In this document: positions 38,461 to 46,793 of the stretch, in pieces
Numbering within the stretch: position 1 is the stretch's first letter
Layout of the letters: each line of letters opens with the position of its first letter
The notes under the pieces: model-generated
What the model was told of the DNA's origin: nothing
The model's database searches: none
What the model saw: only the letters and a program-made list of their open reading frames with translations
Assembly (NCBI GenBank): GCA_031286585.1
Contig: JAITUC010000019.1
Coordinates: forward strand, 124,001-188,000
DNA length: 64,000 nt
Direction: 5' to 3'
DNA from: Delftia acidovorans
GTDB taxonomy: Bacteria > Pseudomonadota > Gammaproteobacteria > Burkholderiales > Burkholderiaceae_C
Position numbers and translations under genes: made by a program

Positions 38461-39171
38461 ATGCCCCAGACGCACAAGCTCTTTGACGACGACGCCTACC
38501 TGGACCGCTGCGAGGCCACCGTGACGGCCGTCAGCGCCGAGGGCGTCGAGCTCGATGCCACCGTCTGCTATGCCCGCAGCGGTGGCCAGGCCGGCGACAC
38601 CGGCACGCTGACCCTGGCCGATGGCCGCAGCCTGGCGCTGATCGACACCGTCTATGCCGATGACCGGCAGCGCATCCTGCATGTGCTGAAGACCGATGCC
38701 CCGCCCCAGGTGGGCGAACGTGTCCAGGTGGTGATCGACTGGGACAGGCGCCACCGGCTGATGCGCCTGCACACCTGCCTGCACCTGCTGGGCGTGCTGG
38801 TGCCTGTGCCCGTGACGGGCTGCAGCATCTCGCCCGACTCGGCGCGCCTGGATTTCGACCTGCCCGAATCCACGCTGGACAAGGCTGACCTGACCGAGCG
38901 CCTGAACGCCCTGATCACCGCCAGCCATGCCGTGAACGTGGACCGCATCACCCCAGCGCAATTGGCCGCCCAGCCCGAACTGGTGCGCACCGCAGGCGCG
39001 GCGCCTCCGGGCGGCACGGCGACGATACGCATCATCGACATTCCCGGCCTGGACCGCCAGCCCTGCGGCGGCACGCATGTGCGCAGCACGGCCGAGATCG
39101 GCACCGTGGCCGTCACCAAGATCGAGAAGAAAAGCCGCACCAACCGCCGCGTGGTGGTGCAGTTCGCATAG
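38461..39171 (+). CDS. alaX: Free-standing alanyl-tRNA editing protein AlaX
   Basis: 236 residues. It matches the editing domain of AlaRS: ARSGGQAGDTG near 38-48, HTCLH (His104, His108) and CGGTH (Cys202, His206), which together form the zinc-bound deacylase site. It hydrolyses Ser- or Gly-tRNA(Ala) in trans. The full-length alaS is at 5.6-8.3 kb of the same window. Confidence 0.93.
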   Translation: MPQTHKLFDDDAYLDRCEATVTAVSAEGVELDATVCYARSGGQAGDTGTLTLADGRSLALIDTVYADDRQRILHVLKTDAPPQVGERVQVVIDWDRRHRLMRLHTCLHLLGVLVPVPVTGCSISPDSARLDFDLPESTLDKADLTERLNALITASHAVNVDRITPAQLAAQPELVRTAGAAPPGGTATIRIIDIPGLDRQPCGGTHVRSTAEIGTVAVTKIEKKSRTNRRVVVQFA

Positions 39172-39174
39172 CGC

Positions 39175-39489
39175 TCAGAGCGACCAGGTCTTGCGGGCGG
39201 TCAGCTCACCAGTACCGCCTGTGCCTCCCATGCCGCTGTCCATCCCACCGCCCGAATCACGCCCCCACGCCCCACCGGCCGGACCGCCGTACTGCAGCAG
39301 CTCGATGATCCGGTCGCGCTGCCTCTGCGCAATGCCGATGGAGTGCATGCGGAACAGCACATAGGGAATGAGGGTACTGGCGCAGGCCATGCCTGCCAGC
39401 GCCACCTGCTGCTGCGCGCTGTGCACAAAGAACGCGGTAACCAGAAAAAGGGCGCCGACAACGGCGCCTATCAAAACCATGAATCCCAT
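39175..39489 (-). CDS. Small membrane protein (104 aa)
   Basis: 104 residues from ATG 39489 with AGGAGG 8 bases upstream. Two hydrophobic segments (about 3-24 and 29-46) are followed by a short charged helix (IAQRQRDRIIELLQYG). A Gly-rich tail (GGAWGRDSGGGMDSGMGGTG) ends the protein. No family is recognised. It is convergent with alaX, with 3 bases between the stops. Confidence 0.7.
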   Translation of the reverse strand: MGFMVLIGAVVGALFLVTAFFVHSAQQQVALAGMACASTLIPYVLFRMHSIGIAQRQRDRIIELLQYGGPAGGAWGRDSGGGMDSGMGGTGGTGELTARKTWSL

Positions 39490-39645
39490 ACATCCCTCCT
39501 ATTTTCACGGCATCCTATCCAAATGCGCGGGGGATGAGTAGCGCAATCCCGGGAGGCATCCGCTTCGTCGCAAAAAGGCGACGGCAGCCTTTGCCTTGCA
39601 CGTCAGACAGATTGCGTCAAGCGCAAGTCTTCGAACCGATTTGAC

Positions 39646-39686
39646 TTGATTCAAATCAACCGGCTGCCCCCGATCCTGTCTATGCT
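39646..39686 (+). promoter_or_regulatory. FNR/ANR-dependent azurin promoter
   Basis: TTGAT-TCAA-ATCAA (39646-39659) is a perfect FNR/ANR box. A -10 element TATGCT lies at 39681-39686, which puts the box centre about 41 bases before the predicted start of transcription. This is the class II activator position. Anaerobic or microaerobic activation of azurin is expected. Confidence 0.8.
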
Positions 39687-39782
39687 TGGAACAGCCATAC
39701 AGCGCCACCTGCACGCGGCCTTCCGGACCGGACCGTGCCCACGTGGCGCCAGCCACCTCACCCACTATTCAAGGAGAAAACA

Positions 39783-40238
39783 ATGGCAATGCAATGGAAA
39801 TCCGTCTTCCTGGTTCTGGCTGTTTCTGCAGCTGCCCCCGTCTGGGCCGCCGACTGCGCAGTCGAGATCGAAGGCAACGACGCCATGCAATTCAACAAGC
39901 CCACCATCAGCGTGCCCGCCAGCTGCAAGCAGTTCACGGTCAAGCTCAAGCACGTGGGCAAGCTGCCCAAGACGGCCATGGGCCACAACTGGGTGCTGAG
40001 CAAGACGGCCGACCTGCAGCCCGTGGCCAATGACGGCATCGCCGCCGGCGCGGCCAAGGACTTCGTGAAGGAAAAGGATGCCCGCGTGATCGCCCACACC
40101 AAGGTGATCGGCGGCGGCGAAAGCGATTCCGTGACCTTCTCCACCGCCGCCCTGAAGGCTGGCGAGGCCTACAGCTACTTTTGCTCCTTCCCCGGCCACT
40201 CCGCGCTGATGAAGGGCACGCTGACGCTGGCCAAGTAA
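39783..40238 (+). CDS. azu: Azurin (blue copper protein)
   Basis: 151 residues with AAGGAG before the ATG. The signal peptide is cleaved after VWA (residue 22), leaving 129 residues as in known azurins. All copper ligands are present in mature numbering: His46 (GHNW), Cys112, His117 and Met121 ([11 protein letters not shown]). The Cys3-Cys26 disulfide pair is also present (ADC, SCK). It carries electrons in the periplasm, for example to nitrite reductase or peroxidase. Confidence 0.98.
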   Translation: MAMQWKSVFLVLAVSAAAPVWAADCAVEIEGNDAMQFNKPTISVPASCKQFTVKLKHVGKLPKTAMGHNWVLSKTADLQPVANDGIAAGAAKDFVKEKDARVIAHTKVIGGGESDSVTFSTAALKAGEAYSYFCSFPGHSALMKGTLTLAK

Positions 40239-40288
40239 GCCGGCGATCTGCCTTGTGCGCAGGGGCCTGATACCCCGCGTTCTATCCG

Positions 40289-40313
40289 GCGGCACTTCGG
40301 TGCCGCTTCTCAT
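40289..40313 (+). terminator. Azurin terminator with TTCG loop
   Basis: GCGGCAC-TTCG-GTGCCGC, a 7-base stem with a stable UUCG tetraloop, followed by TTCTCATTT. Confidence 0.7.
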
Positions 40314-40359
40314 TTGTGGAGATCGGTGCAAGCGCCTGCCCGCCGCGCTTCATGCCTCT

Positions 40360-40869
40360 TCAGTGCCGGCCTTCGGCCCTGCCATGCGGGCGGCCCTGCA
40401 TTTCCACGCAGCCCTTTTGCATGAGGCGCAGCAGCAGCTGGGTCCAGCTGGCATCGGCCCACCTGGCACTTTCCAGCACCAGGGAGCGGGCGGCGTGCAG
40501 GCTGTCGCCGGGATGCAGTTCCACGCGAAAGCTGCCGCGTTCGCGCTGGGCCGTGACGGCCACCACGCTGCCCAGCAGGGCAATGTCATGCGAAGGCCTG
40601 GGGCCTCGCGGGCCGTCCAGGTCCACGCGCAGCACGCAGCCGGGACGCAGTTCGTAGGTCCAGCGATGGTCGGCGTGGCCGGTCGCACCCATGGCGTTCA
40701 TCTCGGCAAGCCGCTGCTCCTGGGTCATGTCGTAGGGGCTGATGATGGGCGCCTGCTGCTGCGGGTAGCCCTGCACGCCATCCAGACAGGCGGCCATGAA
40801 GACCACGGCCCCTGCGCAGGCCAGCAGTTTCCAGGCGCCGCGCGGCCACCGGCGTTCAGCGCGGGGCAT
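40360..40869 (-). CDS. Putative lipoprotein (169 aa)
   Basis: 169 residues from ATG 40869, overlapping the end of the upstream CNNM-type gene by 14 bases. The N-terminus is basic then hydrophobic and ends in the lipobox-like FMAAC. The mature part includes a region near HRWTYELRPGCVLRVDLDGP and a C-terminal helix (WTQLLLRLMQKGCVEM). No family is recognised. Confidence 0.65.
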   Translation of the reverse strand: MPRAERRWPRGAWKLLACAGAVVFMAACLDGVQGYPQQQAPIISPYDMTQEQRLAEMNAMGATGHADHRWTYELRPGCVLRVDLDGPRGPRPSHDIALLGSVVAVTAQRERGSFRVELHPGDSLHAARSLVLESARWADASWTQLLLRLMQKGCVEMQGRPHGRAEGRH

Positions 40870-42193
40870 GGACTGCCCCGGCGGGTTCATCGCCGGGCAC
40901 CTGCAGCGACACGTCCACGCGCATGGCCAGCACCTTGTCGATGGCCTTGCCGTCCATGTCCACCACCTCGAAGCGCCAGCCCTCCCATTGCACGGTGTCG
41001 GTGACGCGCGGCAGCCGGCCCGTGAGCAGCATGACCATGCCGGCCAGCGTGTGGTAGCGGCCGCGCTCTTCCTCGGGCACGGAGGCCAGGTCCAGCCGGT
41101 CCTTGAGTTCGGGCACGGGAATGTGGCCGTCCAGCAGCCAGCTGCCGTCCTCGCGCTGCAGCGCCCAGGAATTGCGCGGATCACGCGGCTGGAACTCGCC
41201 CGTGATGGCCTCCACCAGGTCCTGCAGGGTGACGATGCCCTGGACCTCGCCGTACTCGTCGATCACGAAGGCCATGTGCACGTCAGACAGGCGAAAGCTC
41301 TCCAGCAGCTCCATGCCGGTGATGGTCTCGGGCACATAGAGCGCGGTCTGCATGGGCTGGTCCGTGAGGCCCTGCTCCTTGCCCTGCAGCGCGCGCGACA
41401 GCCACTGGCGCGCGTTGAGCACGCCGATGATGGAGTCCATGCCGCCGCGCACCACCGGAAAGCGCGCATGGTCCGATTGCTCGATCACGCGCAGGTTGTC
41501 CTCGAACGGCGCGTCCGCATCCAGGCAGACCACGTCGCTGCGCGGCACCATCAGCGAGCCGATCTGGCGGTCGTCAAGGCGGAACACATTGCGCACCATG
41601 GTGTGCTCGTGCGATTCGATGACGCCGGCCGTCGTGCCCTCGGCCAGCATGGCGTGGATCTCTTCCTCGGTGACGGCGCTGCCGCTGTTTTCCTTGACGC
41701 CCAGCAGGCGCAGCAGCGCATGGGTGGACACGGACAGCAGCACCACGAAGGGCTTGGTCAGATGGGCCAGCCAGTTGACGGGACGCGCGATCAGGCGCGC
41801 AAAGGTCTCGGGATAGGTCTGGCCTATGCGCTTGGGCACCAGTTCGCCGACGACGATGGAGAAATAGGTGATCAGCACCACGACCAGCGCCGTGGCCGTG
41901 TAGCCGCCGTAGGGCGCGGGCACGCCCATGCGCTGCAGCCAGTCGGCCAGCGGGGCGGCCAGCGCGGCCTCGCCGACGATGCCGTTGAGCACGCCGATGG
42001 AGGTGATGCCGATCTGGATGGTGGACAGAAAGCGCGTGGGATCGGCTCCCAGCTGCGCGGCGGCGGCGGCGCCGGCATCGCCTTCGTCAATGAGTTTTTG
42101 CAGGCGCGCCTTGCGCGCCGTCACCAGCGCGATCTCGGACATGGCGAAGACGCCATTGAGCAGGATCAGCGCAAAAAGTATGGCAATTTCCAT
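40856..42193 (-). CDS. CNNM/CorC-type (hemolysin C family) membrane protein
   Basis: 445 residues from ATG 42193. An N-terminal DUF21/CNNM membrane domain with four helices (for example STIQIGITSIGVLNGIVGE) is followed by two CBS domains (LMVPRSDVVCLDADAPFEDN, DVHMAFVIDEYGEVQGIVTL). A CorC_HlyC C-terminal domain ends the protein. Members take part in Mg2+/Co2+ efflux or resistance; the hemolysin name is historical. Confidence 0.92.
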   Translation of the reverse strand: MEIAILFALILLNGVFAMSEIALVTARKARLQKLIDEGDAGAAAAAQLGADPTRFLSTIQIGITSIGVLNGIVGEAALAAPLADWLQRMGVPAPYGGYTATALVVVLITYFSIVVGELVPKRIGQTYPETFARLIARPVNWLAHLTKPFVVLLSVSTHALLRLLGVKENSGSAVTEEEIHAMLAEGTTAGVIESHEHTMVRNVFRLDDRQIGSLMVPRSDVVCLDADAPFEDNLRVIEQSDHARFPVVRGGMDSIIGVLNARQWLSRALQGKEQGLTDQPMQTALYVPETITGMELLESFRLSDVHMAFVIDEYGEVQGIVTLQDLVEAITGEFQPRDPRNSWALQREDGSWLLDGHIPVPELKDRLDLASVPEEERGRYHTLAGMVMLLTGRLPRVTDTVQWEGWRFEVVDMDGKAIDKVLAMRVDVSLQVPGDEPAGAVHAPR

Positions 42194-42373
42194 GATGCTT
42201 GTTCTGGGAACCGGGAGCCGCAGTTGCGGCAGGAAGGGCCCACGCGGCGATGGGTCCGGGAAAAATGCAGGCCAGGAGCCAGCCAGGCAGCCGGGCATTC
42301 AGGACAGGGGCCGGAAGCGGCAGAGGCACCGCAGGCGCAGGGCACTGCAGGTCAGAAAAAAGGCAATGGGGAA

Positions 42374-42736
42374 TCAGGCTGCCCGGGGAGGCCGGTCGGG
42401 CGGTGCCAGGCTGCGCCACGGGCCTTCGCGCAGGCTGGCGGTGATGTGGCGCCCGGCCTGCAGGCGGGGTGCCGCCATGCCGTCCACGGCGTGCATGACA
42501 TCGGGGAGGTCCTGCTGGTCGTCCATCAGCGCGTGGTCGAAGTCATCGAGCAGGGAGACCGTGTCCACCCGCGGCGCCGCCGCGCGCTCCGGGCCGGCGC
42601 AGGCCGCGCGCGAGTGGACACCGGGCGGCTCGCATGGCTCGTCCGGCAGGGCGCGCCATGGCGCAAGCCCCAGCGTGGACAAGGCCACGCTGACGACGAA
42701 GTGCAGGGAGAAAACCGCGATGAACCATCTGGACAT
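42374..42736 (-). CDS. Exported or anchored small protein (120 aa)
   Basis: 120 residues from ATG 42736 with GAGGACC upstream. One N-terminal hydrophobic segment (FIAVFSLHFVVSVALSTLGL) could be a signal anchor. The rest is polar, with PCEPPG and AACAGP cysteines and an acidic LLDDFDHALMDD. No family is recognised. Confidence 0.6.
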   Translation of the reverse strand: MSRWFIAVFSLHFVVSVALSTLGLAPWRALPDEPCEPPGVHSRAACAGPERAAAPRVDTVSLLDDFDHALMDDQQDLPDVMHAVDGMAAPRLQAGRHITASLREGPWRSLAPPDRPPRAA

Positions 42737-42869
42737 GGTCCTCGGATTCTATCCATGCCCGTGACCCGCAGGCAGGCAGGCCGCCTGTCCATCGCTGTTC
42801 GCCGCTTCCTACAAGCGGCACGCCGGCGCCGTGGAAACATGCGCCACGGCCCACTCTCCACCCTCTGCC

Positions 42870-43376
42870 ATGAAAGCCATCCATACCCTTTTCACCGTGT
42901 TGCACGCCCTCATCGCGCTGCTGTTTTCGCTGGCCGCCATGGCCCTGCTCTGGATCGCAGGCCTGAAGGGCTGGAACGCACTGGCGCATGGCGTGGATGG
43001 CGAATCGGGCCTGCGCATCGTCGAGGCGCTGGGCATCCTGGCCTCCGGCGTGGTTGCGCTGCAGATCGCCCAGACCATCACCGAAGAGGAAGTCATCCGC
43101 GAGGCCCATATCAGCGGCCCCACACGCGTGCGCCGCTTTCTCTCTCGCTTTCTGGTGGTGCTGGTCGTCGCCCTGGCCGTGGAGGCCCTGGTCGCCGCCT
43201 TCAAGACGCAGGAAGAACCCGCCCACCTGCTCTACCCCGCCGCCCTGGTCAGCGCCGTCGGCGTCCTGCTGCTGGGCTGGGGCGCCTTCATCCACCTCAA
43301 CCGCTCCGCCGAGGAACTGGAACCCGAGGCCATGGAAGAAGCCAAGGGCGAGGACCACAAGGTCAACAAGTCGTGA
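42870..43376 (+). CDS. Integral membrane protein (168 aa)
   Basis: 168 residues from ATG 42870. Four hydrophobic segments are visible: about 8-30, 50-70, 90-110 and 122-142. The acidic cytoplasmic tail is EELEPEAMEEAKGEDHKV. The loop QTITEEEVIREAHISGPTRV lies between helices 2 and 3. No function is recognised. Confidence 0.75.
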   Translation: MKAIHTLFTVLHALIALLFSLAAMALLWIAGLKGWNALAHGVDGESGLRIVEALGILASGVVALQIAQTITEEEVIREAHISGPTRVRRFLSRFLVVLVVALAVEALVAAFKTQEEPAHLLYPAALVSAVGVLLLGWGAFIHLNRSAEELEPEAMEEAKGEDHKVNKS

Positions 43377-43445
43377 GGGCCGGGCCCGCGATGGACGGGG
43401 CCTTTGCGTTTCTCCTTGCATCCAGGGCATCACCGGAGAGACTCC

Positions 43446-43633
43446 ATGCAGATTCCCGCTACAGCCGCGTCCGCCGCGTCCTCGCCGTCCGCACAGGAAG
43501 ACCCACTGGTGGCGGATGCCCATAAACCACCGATTCGCCGCTGCTGCGGGCCGAGCTCATCATCGGCCACCACCACCGCACGCTGGACGGCGCCTTTGCG
43601 CAACTGATGCAGACTGCGGACTGCCGGTTCTGA
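43446..43633 (+). pseudogene. Possible frameshifted small gene
   Basis: ATG 43446 follows GGAGAG. The first frame gives MQIPATAASAASSPSAQEDP and on to HKPP, then turns into a Ser/Thr/Arg run of poor quality. One base out of register near 43527-43532, another frame reads DSPLLRAELIIGHHHRTLDG and ends at 43633 with host-like codons. Joining them needs a one-base shift. It may be a real ~60-residue gene with a mutation, or chance. No family is assigned. Confidence 0.35.
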
Positions 43634-43780
43634 ACGGACTTCGCGCATGATGGTCCTGGCAGCGCCGCGGATCGTGCCGTGGCAGCCTTGCATCAAGCCA
43701 ATATGAATGATTCCCGTTCACTGGTTCATGACGTGCGCAAGCCTGGCATCCTGGCCGGCAGCGCACCACAGGAGCGAGCA

Positions 43781-44668
43781 ATGCCCGAACCTCTTGCACC
43801 GTCGGCCGGCCCGGCTTTCACCGATGCGCCGCCCTCCATGCCCTGGCAGGAAAAACTGTCCGAGGTCAGCGAGACGCTGCGCATTCCGCTGACCGCCCGC
43901 GCCTTGGGCGACCGGCTGTTCCCGGGCATGGCCGTCAGTGACGCCCACGCCTTGGACACCCTGACCCAGCTGGGCGACGACGGCAGCCGATGGCTGCAGG
44001 ACAGGCAGAGCATCTACGCCGTGCTGGCGCGCACGCACTGCTTTCGTGCGCTGGCGCAGGACTTTCTCCAGCGCCAGCCGCAGGGCCATGTGGTGAACCT
44101 GGGCTGCGGCCTCAGCGACTATTTCCAATGGCTGGACAACGGGCAGATGCGCATGACGGATGCGGACCTGGGGCCGGTGGCCGCACTGCGAAGGCAGTTG
44201 CTGCCCTGGCAATCGGAGCGCCAGGAGATCCGCGAATTCGACCTGGCCGACGCCGACTGGTGGCAGCGGCTGGGACTGCCGGCCGACAGGTCAGGGCCTG
44301 CGGTGTTCATGATGGCCGAAGGCGTTTCCATGTACCTGCAACAAGAGCAGATACAGGCGCTGTGGACCGCGTTCGCGCAGTACAGCCCGCCGGGTTCGGA
44401 ACTGGTGTTCGACGCCATGTGCTGGCTGGCCGCCGGGCGCGCAAGCCAGCACCCTTCGGTGCGACTCACCCAGGCCCAGTTCCATTGGGGCCTGCGCCGA
44501 GAGGCCGATCTGGCGCAAGCCCATCCCCGCTTGCATCTGGTGGCCGCGCACCCGGTGATGGAAAGCTACGGCCTGCCCTACTCGATGCTGGGCCCGGGCT
44601 TCCGGTGGACGTTTGGCGTGCACTTCTACGCCATCTACCAATTGAAGTCGGTCGAGACGGCGGCATAG
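43781..44668 (+). CDS. SAM-dependent methyltransferase, LCM/PPM-like family
   Basis: 295 residues from ATG 43781, chosen for the AGGAG 8 bases upstream (ATG 43703 is in frame). HVVNLGCGLSDYFQWL is the SAM motif, followed by MTDADLGPV and later MAEGVSMYLQ, the series found in leucine carboxyl methyltransferase-like O-methyltransferases. YAIYQL ends the domain. The substrate is unknown. Confidence 0.85.
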   Translation: MPEPLAPSAGPAFTDAPPSMPWQEKLSEVSETLRIPLTARALGDRLFPGMAVSDAHALDTLTQLGDDGSRWLQDRQSIYAVLARTHCFRALAQDFLQRQPQGHVVNLGCGLSDYFQWLDNGQMRMTDADLGPVAALRRQLLPWQSERQEIREFDLADADWWQRLGLPADRSGPAVFMMAEGVSMYLQQEQIQALWTAFAQYSPPGSELVFDAMCWLAAGRASQHPSVRLTQAQFHWGLRREADLAQAHPRLHLVAAHPVMESYGLPYSMLGPGFRWTFGVHFYAIYQLKSVETAA

Positions 44669-44692
44669 GCCGATACCGCAGCCGCAACGAAA

Positions 44693-44723
44693 GATGCCCG
44701 GTCAAGCCGGGCATCCATTTTTT
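44693..44723. terminator. Terminator between convergent genes
   Basis: GATGCCCGG-TCAAG-CCGGGCATC, then CATTTTTT on the plus strand. It is a perfect 9-base stem. Confidence 0.85.
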
Positions 44724-44736
44724 CAGGGAACCAGGA

Positions 44737-45372
44737 TCAGCCTTCGTCGGCCGCGCTGGGATCCAGGGCCAGGGCCAGGCCTTGCGAAGGTTGCCATTCG
44801 CGCACGAAGCGGTCGCGCGGCGGCCGCAGGGCTTCGCGGCCTGCCGAGACGGGCGTGCCCACATACAGCAGGCCGACGAGCCGGTCATGGGGCTCGAATC
44901 CCAGGGCTTCGCGCACGCGGGCATCGTGGCTGTTGGCGCCGCTGGCCCAGAAACCGCCAAAGCCCAGGATGTGCAGGGCGTTGAGCATGTTCATGGCGGC
45001 AGCGCCACCGGCCAGCAGTTGCTCGCTTTCAGGCACCTTGTGTCCGGGCTGCAGGTGCACGCCCAGCGCAATGATCAGCGGGGCGGACAGGGCCTTGGCG
45101 CGGAATCGCTCGGCGTCGGCCTGGGGGTCGCGCGCCTTGGCTGCCTGCACGAATACCTCGCCCAGCGCATGGCGCGCATCGCCCTGCACCAGCACGAAGC
45201 GCCAGGGGCGCAGCTGGCCGTGGTCGGGGGCGCGCAAGGCGGCGTCGATGACCGTGTCGATCACGCCGGGGCCGGGCGCCGGCTCCTGCAGCGGCCAGCG
45301 CGACTGGCGCGACATCAGCAGGTCCAGCGCGGCGCGCTGCCCGGGAGTCAGGGATCTGTCGTTGGTGCTCAT
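44737..45372 (-). CDS. NAD(P)H nitroreductase, YdjA-like
   Basis: 211 residues from ATG 45372, overlapping the fur stop (ATGA). FMN-binding motifs are SRWPLQEPAPG near the start, APDHGQLRPWRFVLVQG, and GGFWASGANSHD later in the fold. It probably reduces nitroaromatics or quinones. Being in a Fur-box operon suggests a link to iron release or redox stress (inference). Confidence 0.88.
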   Translation of the reverse strand: MSTNDRSLTPGQRAALDLLMSRQSRWPLQEPAPGPGVIDTVIDAALRAPDHGQLRPWRFVLVQGDARHALGEVFVQAAKARDPQADAERFRAKALSAPLIIALGVHLQPGHKVPESEQLLAGGAAAMNMLNALHILGFGGFWASGANSHDARVREALGFEPHDRLVGLLYVGTPVSAGREALRPPRDRFVREWQPSQGLALALDPSAADEG

Positions 45373-45872
45373 TCGTTGTCCTGCAGCGCAGGCTGTCTTG
45401 CCTGCACGGGCTGTGCCGGTGATTCGGGCTGCAGCTGCGAGCACGCGCCGCAATGGCCGTACAGGGCCAGCCGGTGGTCGGCCAGGCGGTAGCCGTGGGC
45501 CTGGGCCACCTGGTGCTGCAGCGCCTCGATGTGGTCGTTGCTGAATTCATCCACGCGTCCGCACAGCAGGCAGATCAGGTGGTCATGGTGCGGCCCCTCG
45601 TTGAGCTCGAACACCGCCTTGCCGCTTTCAAAGGTCTGGCGCAGCAGCAGGCCCGCCGCCTCCAGCTGCGACAGCACGCGGTAGACGGTGGCCAGGCCCA
45701 CCTCGGCGCGCCGCTCGGCCAGCAGGCGGAACACGTCTTCGGCATGCAGGTGGCGCGATGCGCTCTGCCTGAAGATTTCCAGCACCTGCATGCGCGGCAG
45801 CGTGGCCTTCAGGCCCACGCTGCGCAGTTCGGGCTCGCCGCCCGGGCTCAGGGGCATCTTGCTGCGCGTCAT
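45369..45872 (-). CDS. fur: Fur-family transcriptional regulator
   Basis: 167 residues from ATG 45872. The winged-helix half has LKATLPRMQVLEIFRQSASR and GLATVYRVLSQLEAAGLL. The metal site region reads GPHHDHLICLLCGRVDEF, and a second Cys pair is HCGAC. These features fit Fur more than Zur or PerR. The operon carries its own Fur box, so autoregulation is likely. It overlaps the DUF2325 gene before it and the nitroreductase after it by 4 bases each. Confidence 0.9.
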   Translation of the reverse strand: MTRSKMPLSPGGEPELRSVGLKATLPRMQVLEIFRQSASRHLHAEDVFRLLAERRAEVGLATVYRVLSQLEAAGLLLRQTFESGKAVFELNEGPHHDHLICLLCGRVDEFSNDHIEALQHQVAQAHGYRLADHRLALYGHCGACSQLQPESPAQPVQARQPALQDNE

Positions 45873-46489
45873 GCGGTGGTGTCTCCGTGTGTCAGTGTCA
45901 TGGCCGGGTTGTCGCCGCCTTCGGCACCCCGGTGTATGCGGACAATGCGCAGCGCATCGGGCTGCTCCACCAGCACGCAGGTCTTGCCCGTGCGCTGGCA
46001 ATGGTCCTGCACGCGCCAGTACTCGCCATGGCTCAGGCAGCCGGTCTGGCAGATCACCAGATCGGCCTCGCGCAGGCTGGCCTCGAAGGCTTCGGCATCC
46101 TGCTCGGGCTCCAGCGCGTCTGCGGCCGCATCAGGCATGGCGGGCTGTGCCACGGGCGCTGCCGATTGGCGCTGCCAGCGTGCGCGCTCGCGCAGCAGGT
46201 CCTGCACGCGCACCAGCAGCGACTCCACGCGCCGTGCCAATGTGACGCGGCGCGAGAGGCCGGGAATGGCCTTTTCCAGCGCCTCGCGCTCCTCGCGCGC
46301 CCACAGCAGCTGGGTTTCCTTGGCCATCAAGGCCGCACGCTGGCGGATCACCAGCCTTTGCAGCCTCTCTATTTCCTGGGCCTGAAGGCACAGCAACTCG
46401 CTGCTGCGCAACTGGGCGTGGCCGTAGCCACGCAGCAGCACCTGGTGCTCATGCTCCAGTTGCTGAATGTCGTCCAAGGTCTGGGTCAT
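45869..46489 (-). CDS. Coiled-coil DUF2325 protein
   Basis: 206 residues from ATG 46489 with GAGGAAACC upstream. A long coiled coil (about 1-110) precedes the DUF2325 domain with ADLVICQTGCLSHGEYWRVQ and GKTCVLVEQPDALRI. DUF2325 has no proven activity; its Cys and His residues could bind a metal or respond to redox. It is the first gene of the Fur-box operon. Confidence 0.85.
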   Translation of the reverse strand: MTQTLDDIQQLEHEHQVLLRGYGHAQLRSSELLCLQAQEIERLQRLVIRQRAALMAKETQLLWAREEREALEKAIPGLSRRVTLARRVESLLVRVQDLLRERARWQRQSAAPVAQPAMPDAAADALEPEQDAEAFEASLREADLVICQTGCLSHGEYWRVQDHCQRTGKTCVLVEQPDALRIVRIHRGAEGGDNPAMTLTHGDTTA

Positions 46490-46619
46490 GGTTTCCTCGG
46501 CAAACCTGAACATCGCGCGGTGATCGCGCGAAGGCCTTTGCGCATGGCCCCGTGCGGCACGGGCCTGGCTTGCAGGCAAGGCGGTGCGCTGCGGTGCAAG
46601 CCGGATGCGTTGGCAAATC

Positions 46620-46662
46620 AATGAGAATGATTCTTATTAAATCATGAAATGCCGGCCGTCAA
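46620..46662 (-). promoter_or_regulatory. Fur-regulated promoter of the DUF2325-fur-nitroreductase operon
   Basis: On the minus strand, -35 TTGACG (46657-46662), 17 bases, -10 TAATAA (46634-46639). A 19-base Fur box (plus-strand AATGAGAATGATTCTTATT, 46620-46638, 8 of 9 positions palindromic) covers the -10. Iron-bound Fur should block this promoter. Confidence 0.8.
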
Positions 46663-46715
46663 ACCGATGACCGTACGCCGTCTGGTGCAAAGGCCGCACC
46701 GGCGCAGATGCGCTT

Positions 46716-46739
46716 GCAGGGCGCCTGTCAGCGCCCTGC
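46716..46739 (-). terminator. Hairpin after the tsdA-like gene
   Basis: GCAGGGCGC-CTGTCA-GCGCCCTGC is a perfect 9-base stem without a T-run, 55 bases past the gene stop on the minus strand. It may be a terminator or an mRNA-stabilising stem. Confidence 0.45.
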
Positions 46740-46793
46740 CCTGTACAGCAACGCAGACCTGCGCCCGGCCTGCCGGTTGCCCCACCGACCCGC

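Noticed and set aside
43446-43633. Reading the frameshifted small gene as HemP (haemin uptake)
   Set aside because: Only a faint similarity in ELIIGHH and no KLILTK ending, so no family was assigned.
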